6,428 nucleotides of DNA from Paracoccus sp. (in: a-proteobacteria) (GTDB taxonomy: Bacteria; Pseudomonadota; Alphaproteobacteria; Rhodobacterales; Rhodobacteraceae): positions 1 to 6,428 of the forward strand of contig JAGPGI010000163.1 of assembly GCA_018056045.1 (NCBI GenBank), given 5' to 3'. Every line of letters starts with the position of its first letter. Positions within the stretch are counted from its first letter, which is position 1. The notes under the pieces are model-generated. The model worked only from the letters and a program-made list of their open reading frames with translations, made no database searches and was not told the origin of the DNA. This document shows positions 1 through 6,428 of this stretch, piece by piece. The translations under genes and the position numbers were made by a program.

Positions 1-414
1 ATCGTCACCGGCCTGCGCATCCCGGCCCTGGCGGCGCTGGCCGGGCACGGTGCCGGGGCGGCGGCGGCGGGGCTGATCGGGGTGGCTGCGGCCTCACGCG
101 CGGGAATGGCCGCGGGGCTGGGGCTGATGCCACCCGCGCGCATGGACGGGCTGGGCCGGCAGGCCGGGCGGCCGGCCCCGCGCAAGACCGCCGTGGCGCT
201 GCTGCTGGCGGCGTTGGCGCTGGTCCTGCCGGCCACGGCCTCGGGCCTGCCGCTGGCCTCGTGGGCGGCAACGGCGCTGGCGATTGGCGCCGCGCAGATT
301 TGGCTGGCGCGGCGCGCCATGCGCGCCATCGGCGGTCAGACCGGCGACGTTCTGGGCGCCATGCAGCAGGTCGGCGAAGCCGCCGGACTGGTCGCCTTGA
401 CGCTGTTCATCTAG
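1..414 (+). CDS. cobS: Adenosylcobinamide-GDP ribazoletransferase (cobalamin synthase), 3' part
   Basis: This is the C-terminal 137 residues of CobS; the 5' end lies outside the window, and the family is usually about 250 residues. CobS is an inner-membrane enzyme that joins adenosylcobinamide-GDP and alpha-ribazole (or its phosphate) to make adenosylcobalamin (or its phosphate), the last stage of B12 assembly. The frame is open from base 1 to the TAG at 412-414. Visible family marks are an SRAGM segment (residues 32-36 of the fragment), the PPARMDGLGRQAGRP stretch (44-58) and the C-terminal GGQTGDVLGAMQQ motif (111-123), which is diagnostic for CobS. Hydrophobic Ala/Leu/Gly-rich segments at about 8-31, 64-83 and 85-101 fit membrane helices. 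It lies 153 bp upstream of, and in the same direction as, the TRAP operon, which has its own ribosome binding site. Nothing shown links the two functionally. Confidence 0.9.
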   Translation: MVTGLRIPALAALAGHGAGAAAAGLIGVAAASRAGMAAGLGLMPPARMDGLGRQAGRPAPRKTAVALLLAALALVLPATASGLPLASWAATALAIGAAQIWLARRAMRAIGGQTGDVLGAMQQVGEAAGLVALTLFI

Positions 415-458
415 CGGCCAAAACAGGGGGTTCAGGCCGCCAGTAACGGTGCTTTTCC

Positions 459-489
459 TTGACCGGAAATGGCCGATCCTTCATATCAG
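459..489 (+). promoter_or_regulatory. Candidate sigma-70-type promoter for the TRAP operon
   Basis: TTGACC at 459-464 matches five of six bases of the -35 consensus. Possible -10 hexamers are poor: CATATC at 482-487 (17-base spacer, three matches) or TATCAG at 484-489 (19-base spacer, four matches). It is the best -35-like element in the gap before dctQ and would give a leader of roughly 70 bases. The call rests only on these weak matches. Confidence 0.3.
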
Positions 490-552
490 GCGACTACACG
501 AACAGGCCGATACAACGGCCACCTATCCGGGAAAACGGGTCAGGATATACAA

Positions 553-560
553 GGGGGAGG
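553..560 (+). promoter_or_regulatory. Ribosome binding site that fixes the dctQ start
   Basis: The purine run GGGGGAGG ends seven bases before the ATG at 568. This is a strong Shine-Dalgarno sequence at ideal spacing. It favours 568 over the upstream in-frame start at 469, whose extra 33 residues are polar and unlike any DctQ N-terminus. Confidence 0.8.
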
Positions 561-567
561 TTATCTT

Positions 568-1191
568 ATGGATGCCCTATTAGGGCTTTCGCGCGGAATC
601 GACCGCGTCAACACATTCATAGGCAGGAATGTCAGCTGGCTGATCCTGGTGGCGGTGCTGGTCAGCGCCGCCAACGCGATCATTCGCAAGGTGTTCAACA
701 CGTCGTCGAACTCATGGCTGGAACTGCAATGGTATCTTTACGGCGCGGCCTTTCTGGGCGCGGCGGCCTATACGCTGAAAGAGAACGAGCATATCCGCAT
801 CGACATCATCTACGGGATGTGGTCGCGGCGCACCCAGCACTGGATCGACCTGATCGGGCACCTGTTCTTCCTGATGCCCTTCGTCACGCTGATGATCTAC
901 TTCCTTTATCCGTGGGTCATGCGCTCCTATCGCATTGGCGAGGTCTCGACCAATTCGGGCGGCCTGATCCTGTGGCCGGCCAAGGCGATGCTGCTGATCG
1001 CCTTTGTCATGCTGTTCTGGCAGGGCATTTCCGAAATCATCAAGAAGATCGCCATCATGCGTGGCGTGATCGAGGACCCCAACCCCTTCGTCTCGCATCA
1101 CGAGGCGGCCGAGCTTGAGGGCGCGGCCATGGTCCGCGAGATGGAGGCTGGATTGCATGCCGGCGACAGCCGTGAGGAGAGCCGCAAATGA
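568..1191 (+). CDS. dctQ: TRAP transporter small membrane subunit (DctQ family)
   Basis: A 207-residue integral membrane protein, the small (Q) subunit of a tripartite ATP-independent periplasmic transporter. It pairs with the DctM subunit encoded next to it and helps dock the substrate-loaded binding protein. Four hydrophobic segments lie at about 23-41, 54-71, 95-115 and 137-155, the usual DctQ topology. The family signature is visible as ELQWYLYGAAFLGAAAYTL (52-70) followed by KENEHIRIDI (71-80). The C-terminal 40 or so residues are charged and Glu-rich, probably a soluble tail. The start at 568 is chosen from the strong GGGGGAGG site and the fit of the N-terminus to the family. Its TGA stop overlaps the dctM start (ATGA, 1188-1191), indicating translational coupling. 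The substrate is inferred to be a 2-oxoacid from the neighbouring takP. The symbol is the family name; this could equally be called takQ. Residues 4-5 use the rare leucine codons CTA and TTA. Confidence 0.92.
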   Translation: MDALLGLSRGIDRVNTFIGRNVSWLILVAVLVSAANAIIRKVFNTSSNSWLELQWYLYGAAFLGAAAYTLKENEHIRIDIIYGMWSRRTQHWIDLIGHLFFLMPFVTLMIYFLYPWVMRSYRIGEVSTNSGGLILWPAKAMLLIAFVMLFWQGISEIIKKIAIMRGVIEDPNPFVSHHEAAELEGAAMVREMEAGLHAGDSREESRK

Positions 1192-3107
1192 TGGAATTCA
1201 TTGCGATGAACATGGCGCCGATCATGTTTGCCTCGCTCGTGCTGTTTTTGCTGTTCGGATATCCGGTGGCCTTCGCGCTGGCGGCAAACGGGCTGTTGTT
1301 CTTCGTCATTGGCGTGGAACTGGCACCCTTGTCGGGTGGCTCGATCAACCTCAGCTGGCCGCTTCTGAACGCCATGCCGGAACGGCTGTGGGGGGTCTTG
1401 TCGAATGACACCTTACTTGCGATTCCCTTCTTTACCTTCATGGGCATCGTGCTTGAGAAATCGGGCATGGCCGAGGATCTTCTGGACACGATCGGCCAGC
1501 TGTTCGGTCCGATCCGTGGCGGTCTGGCCTATGCGGTGGTGATCGTGGGCGCGTTGCTTGCGGCGACCACGGGCGTTGTCGCGGCCTCGGTGATCGCGAT
1601 GGGCCTGATCTCGCTGCCGATCATGCTGCGCTATGGCTATGACCGGCGCGTCGCCACCGGCGTCATCGCCGCCTCGGGGACGCTGGCGCAGATCATCCCG
1701 CCCTCGCTGGTGCTGATCGTTCTGGCCGACCAGCTCGGCCGTTCGGTCGGGGACATGTATACCGGGGCGCTGATCCCGGGGCTGGTGCTGACCATCCTCT
1801 ACATGCTCTACATTTTCGTGATGTCGATCATCCATCCGAACCGCCTGCCGGCCCTGCCGCCCGAGGCGCGGACGCTGGGCTCGGGCGTGACCTCGCTGCT
1901 GGTCGCGATCGTGGCGACGGTGGGCCTGTCCTATCTGCTCTTCCTGTGGCTGCATCCGACGCAGGGCAAGGATGCCGATATTCTGGCACCTGCGATCGGC
2001 GTGATCGCGATCTATGTCTTCGCGGTGCTGGACAAGAACCTGAAGCTGAACCTGATGTCGCGCCTTGCGCAGCAGGTCATCATCGTGCTGATCCCGCCGC
2101 TGGCGCTGATCTTTCTGGTGCTGGGCACGATCTTCCTGGGCATCGCCACCCCGACCGAGGGCGGCGCCATGGGGGCCGTCGGCGCGTTGCTGCTGGCTTT
2201 GGTCAAGGGGCGCCTGAACTATGACGTGGTGCGTCAGGCGCTGCTGGCGACGACGCGGCTGTCGTCCTTTGTCATGTTCATCCTGATCGGGGCGCGGGTT
2301 TTCTCGCTGACCTTCTATGGCGTGAACGGGCATATCTGGGTCGAGCATTTGCTGACCTCGCTGCCGGGGGGCGAATACGGCTTCCTGATCGCGGTGTCGG
2401 TGCTAGTCTTCCTGCTGGCCTTCTTCCTCGACTTCTTCGAACTGGCCTTCATCATCGTGCCGCTGCTGGCACCGGCGGCCGAAGCGATGGGGATCGACCT
2501 GATCTGGTTCGGCGTCCTGCTGGGCGTGAACATGCAGACCAGCTTCATGCATCCGCCCTTTGGCTTCTCGCTGTTCTACCTGCGTTCGGTGGCGCCCAAG
2601 GCGCCTTATCAGGACAAGGTGACCGGCCTGACCATGGCGCCGGTCACGACCGGGCAGATTTATTGGGGCGCGGTTCCCTTTGTCTGCATCCAGATCGCGA
2701 TGATCGCCATCGTGTTGATGTTCCCGGGCATGGTCATGCATTACAAGGGCGCGCCGATCGACACTTCGAACGTCAAGATCGAGATTCCCTCCGGGGGCGG
2801 TCTGGGCGGTCTTGGCGGCGGTCTGGATGGTGGACTGGGCGGCCTTGGCGGCAATCCCTTCGCACCTCCGGGCGCGCCGGGTGCAGCGCCCGGCGCCGCG
2901 CCGGGTGGTGTTCCGGCACCGGGCGGTCTGGGAGGCGCGCCGAATTTCGGCACGCCGCCAGCACCCGCCGGCACGGCGCCGGCCACGGGCGCGGCCCCTG
3001 CGGCAGGCGGGCTCGACCCGCTGGCAGGTCCGCCTCCGGGCCTTGGCGCTCCGGCTCAGGAACCGGCTCAGGAACCGGCCCAGCCGGCCCCGCAGCCCAC
3101 GAACTGA
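1188..3107 (+). CDS. dctM: TRAP transporter large permease subunit (DctM family) with Gly/Pro/Ala-rich C-terminal tail
   Basis: A 639-residue integral membrane protein, the large transport subunit that moves substrate inward using a sodium gradient. DctM family marks include FGYPVAFAL (23-31), LLAIPFFTFMGIVLEKSG (76-93), the SVIAMGLISLPIMLRYGY segment (134-151), the ASGTLAQIIPPS motif (162-173), TPTEGGAMGA (321-330) and LDFFELAFIIVPLLAP (414-429). The membrane core runs to about residue 518. A longer loop and extra hydrophobic segments at about 215-300 place it with the larger DctM variants rather than the roughly 430-residue forms. Residues 536-639 form a low-complexity tail: Gly/Leu blocks, then Pro/Ala/Gly blocks, then EPAQ repeats; I do not know it as part of the family core. 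The start at 1188 follows GAGGAGA at seven-base spacing and overlaps the dctQ stop; a second ATG follows directly at 1191. A strong terminator begins 20 bases after the TGA. The symbol is the family name (takM is possible). Confidence 0.93.
   Translation: MMEFIAMNMAPIMFASLVLFLLFGYPVAFALAANGLLFFVIGVELAPLSGGSINLSWPLLNAMPERLWGVLSNDTLLAIPFFTFMGIVLEKSGMAEDLLDTIGQLFGPIRGGLAYAVVIVGALLAATTGVVAASVIAMGLISLPIMLRYGYDRRVATGVIAASGTLAQIIPPSLVLIVLADQLGRSVGDMYTGALIPGLVLTILYMLYIFVMSIIHPNRLPALPPEARTLGSGVTSLLVAIVATVGLSYLLFLWLHPTQGKDADILAPAIGVIAIYVFAVLDKNLKLNLMSRLAQQVIIVLIPPLALIFLVLGTIFLGIATPTEGGAMGAVGALLLALVKGRLNYDVVRQALLATTRLSSFVMFILIGARVFSLTFYGVNGHIWVEHLLTSLPGGEYGFLIAVSVLVFLLAFFLDFFELAFIIVPLLAPAAEAMGIDLIWFGVLLGVNMQTSFMHPPFGFSLFYLRSVAPKAPYQDKVTGLTMAPVTTGQIYWGAVPFVCIQIAMIAIVLMFPGMVMHYKGAPIDTSNVKIEIPSGGGLGGLGGGLDGGLGGLGGNPFAPPGAPGAAPGAAPGGVPAPGGLGGAPNFGTPPAPAGTAPATGAAPAAGGLDPLAGPPPGLGAPAQEPAQEPAQPAPQPTN
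2793..3104 (+). repeat. Low-complexity Gly/Pro/Ala tail-coding region within dctM
   Basis: This part of dctM encodes three kinds of degenerate repeat: GGLGG-type glycine/leucine blocks (residues about 536-555), PGAPGAAPGAAPGG-type blocks (561-574, with looser copies to about 608), and EPAQ units near the end (625-632). At DNA level the 12-mer CCGGCTCAGGAA is repeated exactly in tandem at 3051-3062 and 3063-3074, followed by a partial third copy. Such tracts can expand or contract by slippage, so length may vary between strains. Confidence 0.8.
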
Positions 3108-3126
3108 GGCGCGGAAAGAACATCGG

Positions 3127-3154
3127 AAAAGGCGGCCTTCGGGTCGCCTTTTTT
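3127..3154 (+). terminator. Intrinsic terminator of the dctQM operon
   Basis: The stem AAAAGGCGGCC (3127-3137) pairs with GGTCGCCTTTT (3142-3152) with one G-T wobble, around a stable TTCG tetraloop (3138-3141). A run of six T follows the GC-rich stem at 3149-3154. It begins 20 bases after the dctM stop. The four A on the left would act as a short T-run on the minus strand, so it may also block reading from takP. Confidence 0.92.
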
Positions 3155-3192
3155 CGTTCCTGCCGCCGCCTCATCGCAGCCCTGCGGACATG

Positions 3193-3222
3193 AAAAAGCC
3201 GCCGCAAGATGCGGCGGCTTTT
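3193..3222 (-). terminator. Intrinsic terminator of takP, probably bidirectional
   Basis: A perfect 12-bp stem, AAAAGCCGCCGC (3194-3205) and GCGGCGGCTTTT (3211-3222), encloses an AAGAT loop. On the minus strand the stem ends in five T (3197-3193), 17-47 bases past the takP stop at 3240-3242. On the plus strand it ends in four T, so it is a plausible back-up terminator for dctQM. Confidence 0.9.
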
Positions 3223-3239
3223 CCTGTTCCGTCAGATGC

Positions 3240-4575
<1,336 letters not shown>

Positions 4576-4607
4576 GACAGCGGTTTGCGGCTTTGAGGAA
4601 ACAAGGG

Positions 4608-5072
4608 ATGCGCTGCCCGTTCTGCGGAAATGTCGATACCCAGGTCAAGGATTCGCGTCCGGCCGAGGATAACGTGGCCATCCGGCGCCGGCGCTTCTGC
4701 CCGGCCTGCGGCGGGCGCTTCACCACCTATGAGCGCGTGCAGTTGCGCGATCTGGTTGTGGTCAAAACCAGTGGCCGGCGCGAGGATTTCGACCGCACCA
4801 AGATGGAGCGCTCGATCCGCATCGCCATGCAGAAGCGCCCGGTCGAGCCCGAGCGCATCGACCAGATGATCTCGGGGATCGTGCGGCGGCTGGAAAGCAT
4901 GGGCGAAACCGATATCCCCTCGAAGGTGATCGGCGAGATCGTGATGGAGACGCTCGCGCGCATCGACACCGTCGGCTATGTCCGCTTTGCCAGCGTTTAC
5001 AAGAACTTCCAGGCGGCGGACGATTTCGACAAGTTCGTCTCGGAACTGCGCCCGACCGCGCCCGAAGAGTGA
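4608..5072 (+). CDS. nrdR: Transcriptional repressor NrdR
   Basis: A 154-residue cytoplasmic regulator, the usual length, that senses ATP/dATP and represses ribonucleotide reductase genes by binding paired NrdR boxes. The N-terminal zinc ribbon is complete: C3 and C6 in MRCPFCGN, C31 and C34 in [25 protein letters not shown] (15-22), the basic RRRR (26-29) and the FTTYE motif are all family hallmarks. The ATP-cone follows at about 49-139, with [15 protein letters not shown] and the [14 protein letters not shown] motif (121-134). The start at 4608 follows GAGGAA at seven-base spacing; an in-frame TTG at 4593 would add only five residues and is less likely. The stop overlaps the ribD GTG start (GTGA, 5069-5072), so the two genes probably form one transcript. 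Target genes are not in the window. Confidence 0.97.
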   Translation: MRCPFCGNVDTQVKDSRPAEDNVAIRRRRFCPACGGRFTTYERVQLRDLVVVKTSGRREDFDRTKMERSIRIAMQKRPVEPERIDQMISGIVRRLESMGETDIPSKVIGEIVMETLARIDTVGYVRFASVYKNFQAADDFDKFVSELRPTAPEE

Positions 5073-6064
5073 GCGACGCCCACCACATGCGCCACGCCTT
5101 GGCGCTGGCGCGCCGGGGCATGGGCAATACATGGCCCAATCCCGCGGTCGGCTGCGTGATCTTGCGTGATGGCGTGGTGGTCGGTCGCGGCTGGACGCAG
5201 CCGGGCGGGCGCCCGCATGCCGAGGTCATGGCGCTGAGGCAGGCCGGCGCCGCCGCGCGGGGGGCCACCGCCTATGTCATCCTTGAGCCCTGCGCCCATC
5301 ACGGCAAGACGCCCCCCTGCGCCGAGGCGCTGGCCGGTGCCGGCATTGCCCGCGTCGTCAGCGCCATGACCGATCCCGATCCGCGCGTCGCCGGACGTGG
5401 CCATGCGATTCTGCGCGCCGCCGGCATCGAGGTGACCGAAGGCGTCTGCGAGGCCGAAGCGCGGGAATTGCAGCGCGGCTTTCTGACGCGGGTGGTGCAG
5501 GGGCGGCCGATGCTGACGCTGAAGCTGGCCAGCAGCTTCGATGGCCGCATCGCCACCCAATCGGGCGAAAGCCAGTGGATCACCGGCCCCGAGGCACGCC
5601 GTCATGTCCATGCGCTGCGCCTGACCCATGACGCGGTGATGGTCGGCGGAGGCACCGCCCGCGCCGACCGTCCGGCCCTGAATGTGCGCGGCTTTGGCGC
5701 GGTCCGCCAGCCGGTCCGCATCGTGGTTTCAGGCGGCGCGCTGCCGGATCTGCCGGCCGAGGACGCAGATCACGGCCCGCTCTGGCAGGTTTCGGGCCCG
5801 CCCGAGGCCTTCATGGCCGAGCTTGGCGCCCGTGGCCTGACGCGGGTCTTTTGCGAGGGCGGCGGCGAACTGGCCGCCAGTCTTTTGCGCGCCGGTCTGG
5901 TCGATCAACTGGTCGGCTATACGGCGGGACTGGCGCTGGGGGCCGAGGGGCGCCCGGCCATCGGCGCGCTGGGGCTAGAGCATCTGGCCGATGCCCCGCG
6001 CTTTCGGCTGGTCGATACCCGGCGGATCGGTCCCGATCTCATGCATCGCTGGCTGCGCGCCTAG
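5069..6064 (+). CDS. ribD: Bifunctional riboflavin biosynthesis protein RibD (pyrimidine deaminase / reductase)
   Basis: A 331-residue cytoplasmic enzyme for two successive steps of riboflavin synthesis: deamination of 2,5-diamino-6-ribosylamino-4(3H)-pyrimidinone 5'-phosphate, then NADPH-dependent reduction of the ribosyl group. The deaminase domain (about 1-145) has [11 protein letters not shown] (21-31), the zinc/catalytic HAE (H50, E52) and C75 and C84 in [11 protein letters not shown]. The reductase domain (about 147-331) begins [18 protein letters not shown] and shows the ribose-phosphate-site residues S168, R184, D200 and R207, then [12 protein letters not shown] (262-273). It is somewhat shorter than the usual 360 or so. 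The GTG start at 5069 overlaps the nrdR stop and keeps the usual pre-motif residues; an ATG at 5087 is the alternative. No strong ribosome binding site precedes it, so translation is probably coupled to nrdR. Position 201 is Arg in ADRPALNVR, where Asp or Asn is common. The TAG stop overlaps the stop of the convergent capsule gene. Confidence 0.96.
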   Translation: MSDAHHMRHALALARRGMGNTWPNPAVGCVILRDGVVVGRGWTQPGGRPHAEVMALRQAGAAARGATAYVILEPCAHHGKTPPCAEALAGAGIARVVSAMTDPDPRVAGRGHAILRAAGIEVTEGVCEAEARELQRGFLTRVVQGRPMLTLKLASSFDGRIATQSGESQWITGPEARRHVHALRLTHDAVMVGGGTARADRPALNVRGFGAVRQPVRIVVSGGALPDLPAEDADHGPLWQVSGPPEAFMAELGARGLTRVFCEGGGELAASLLRAGLVDQLVGYTAGLALGAEGRPAIGALGLEHLADAPRFRLVDTRRIGPDLMHRWLRA

Positions 6065-6428
6065 CGCCGCCAGATCCAGGCATAGCCGCTGAAAAGCCCC
6101 TGCGCCTTGGCCAGCAGCCGCAGCCGCGCGCCGCCGGTCGCGAATGCAGGATCGGCCAGCCGCGTCAGCGCAACCTCGGGCGGGCAGGGCAGGTGGCTTA
6201 CCGGGTCGAAATAGCGCGGATAGGCGATCAGCGCGGCATGGATCAACTGCGCAAGGCTGGCCTGCGTCCGCCGCCGTCCCGGCACCGGGCCCAGATCCTG
6301 CGTCAGCCCCCACCCGGCATAAAAGGGCGCGCCCAGCGTCGTGACCGGCAATCCGCGCAGCAGGGCCTCAAAGCCCATGGTCGAGGTGATGGTGATGACG
6401 CCATCCACCCGGGCCATCAGGGCTGCGG
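6061..6428 (-). CDS. KpsC-family capsule polysaccharide protein, C-terminal part
   Basis: The last 121 residues of a protein whose 5' end lies beyond the right edge; the frame is open to the window end, so the internal Met at 6417 is not the true start. The motif VDGVITITSTMGFEALLRG (fragment residues 7-25) followed by LPVTTLGAPFYAGWGLTQD (26-44) is typical of the capsule-synthesis family that includes KpsC and KpsS. The following RRR, ALIAYPRYFDP and LPCPPEVALTRL elements match the C-terminal end of KpsC best. KpsC proteins are cytoplasmic beta-Kdo transferases that build the lipid-linked Kdo linker for exported capsule. Assignment to kpsC rather than another member is likely but not certain from one domain end. 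The stop (CTA at 6061-6063, read in reverse) overlaps the ribD TAG. Confidence 0.85.
   Translation of the reverse strand, partial: AALMARVDGVITITSTMGFEALLRGLPVTTLGAPFYAGWGLTQDLGPVPGRRRTQASLAQLIHAALIAYPRYFDPVSHLPCPPEVALTRLADPAFATGGARLRLLAKAQGLFSGYAWIWRR

Larger units (their letters stand above)
415..567. other. Intergenic region between cobS and the TRAP membrane genes
   Basis: These 153 bp hold no supported gene. A reading frame in phase with dctQ is open from 469, but the protein begins more plausibly at 568. A weak inverted repeat GCGGCC (414-419) / GGCCGC (435-440) with a 15-base loop starts at the cobS stop. It is not followed directly by a T-run, so it is at best a poor terminator. A weak promoter-like pair lies at about 459-489. 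The base composition is less GC-rich than in the flanking genes, as expected of a control region. Confidence 0.6.

Noticed and set aside
414..440. GCGGCC/GGCCGC hairpin after cobS as a terminator
   Set aside because: The loop is 15 bases and no T-run follows the stem directly; the first short T-run is over ten bases away. The support is too weak.
469..567. 33-residue N-terminal extension of dctQ
   Set aside because: The extension is polar and unlike the family. A strong ribosome binding site sits just before the ATG at 568.
1413..2348. 311-codon open frame on the minus strand inside dctM
   Set aside because: The product is very rich in Arg, Gln, Asp and His with no recognisable domain, typical of an antisense frame in a GC-rich gene. 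The plus-strand DctM motifs explain the sequence.

Overview
This is a GC-rich chromosomal segment from an alphaproteobacterium. It is most likely a Rhodobacterales member of the Paracoccus/Rhodobacter type. I infer this from the heavy GC third-position bias, a periplasmic protein that closely matches what I recall of Rhodobacter sphaeroides TakP, and the nrdR-ribD pairing. No database search was possible, so the genus is an inference.

Layout from left to right. (1) Positions 1-414 hold the 3' end of cobS, the last membrane enzyme of cobalamin assembly, cut by the window edge. (2) A 153-bp gap is followed by a two-gene TRAP transporter membrane module: a DctQ-type small subunit (568-1191) and a DctM-type large subunit (1188-3107), joined by an ATGA stop/start overlap. 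The DctM protein carries an unusual tail of about 104 residues rich in Gly, Pro and Ala. (3) Two strong intrinsic-terminator hairpins (about 3127-3154 and 3193-3222) separate this operon from the convergent gene takP (4364-3240), which encodes a Tat-exported periplasmic binding protein of the 2-oxoacid/pyruvate-binding TakP group. (4) A 243-bp divergent intergenic region (4365-4607) holds several inverted repeats and plausible promoters. (5) nrdR (4608-5072), the zinc-ribbon/ATP-cone repressor of ribonucleotide reductase genes, overlaps by four bases (GTGA) with ribD (5069-6064), the bifunctional riboflavin-biosynthesis deaminase/reductase. (6) On the minus strand, entering from the right edge, is the C-terminal end of a KpsC-family capsule polysaccharide protein. 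Its stop codon overlaps the ribD stop codon within a single CTAG.

How the genes work together: TakP should capture a 2-oxoacid in the periplasm and deliver it to the DctQ/DctM membrane complex for sodium-driven uptake. In this locus the binding protein sits on the opposite strand with its own leader and terminator, so it can be expressed independently of the permease. NrdR and RibD form a small translationally coupled unit. cobS and the kpsC-like gene appear to be unrelated neighbours.

I saw no mobile elements, CRISPR arrays, tRNA or rRNA genes. I found no convincing undescribed multi-gene system. The most unusual items are the DctM tail, the convergent split TRAP locus and the dyad-rich takP/nrdR intergenic region.
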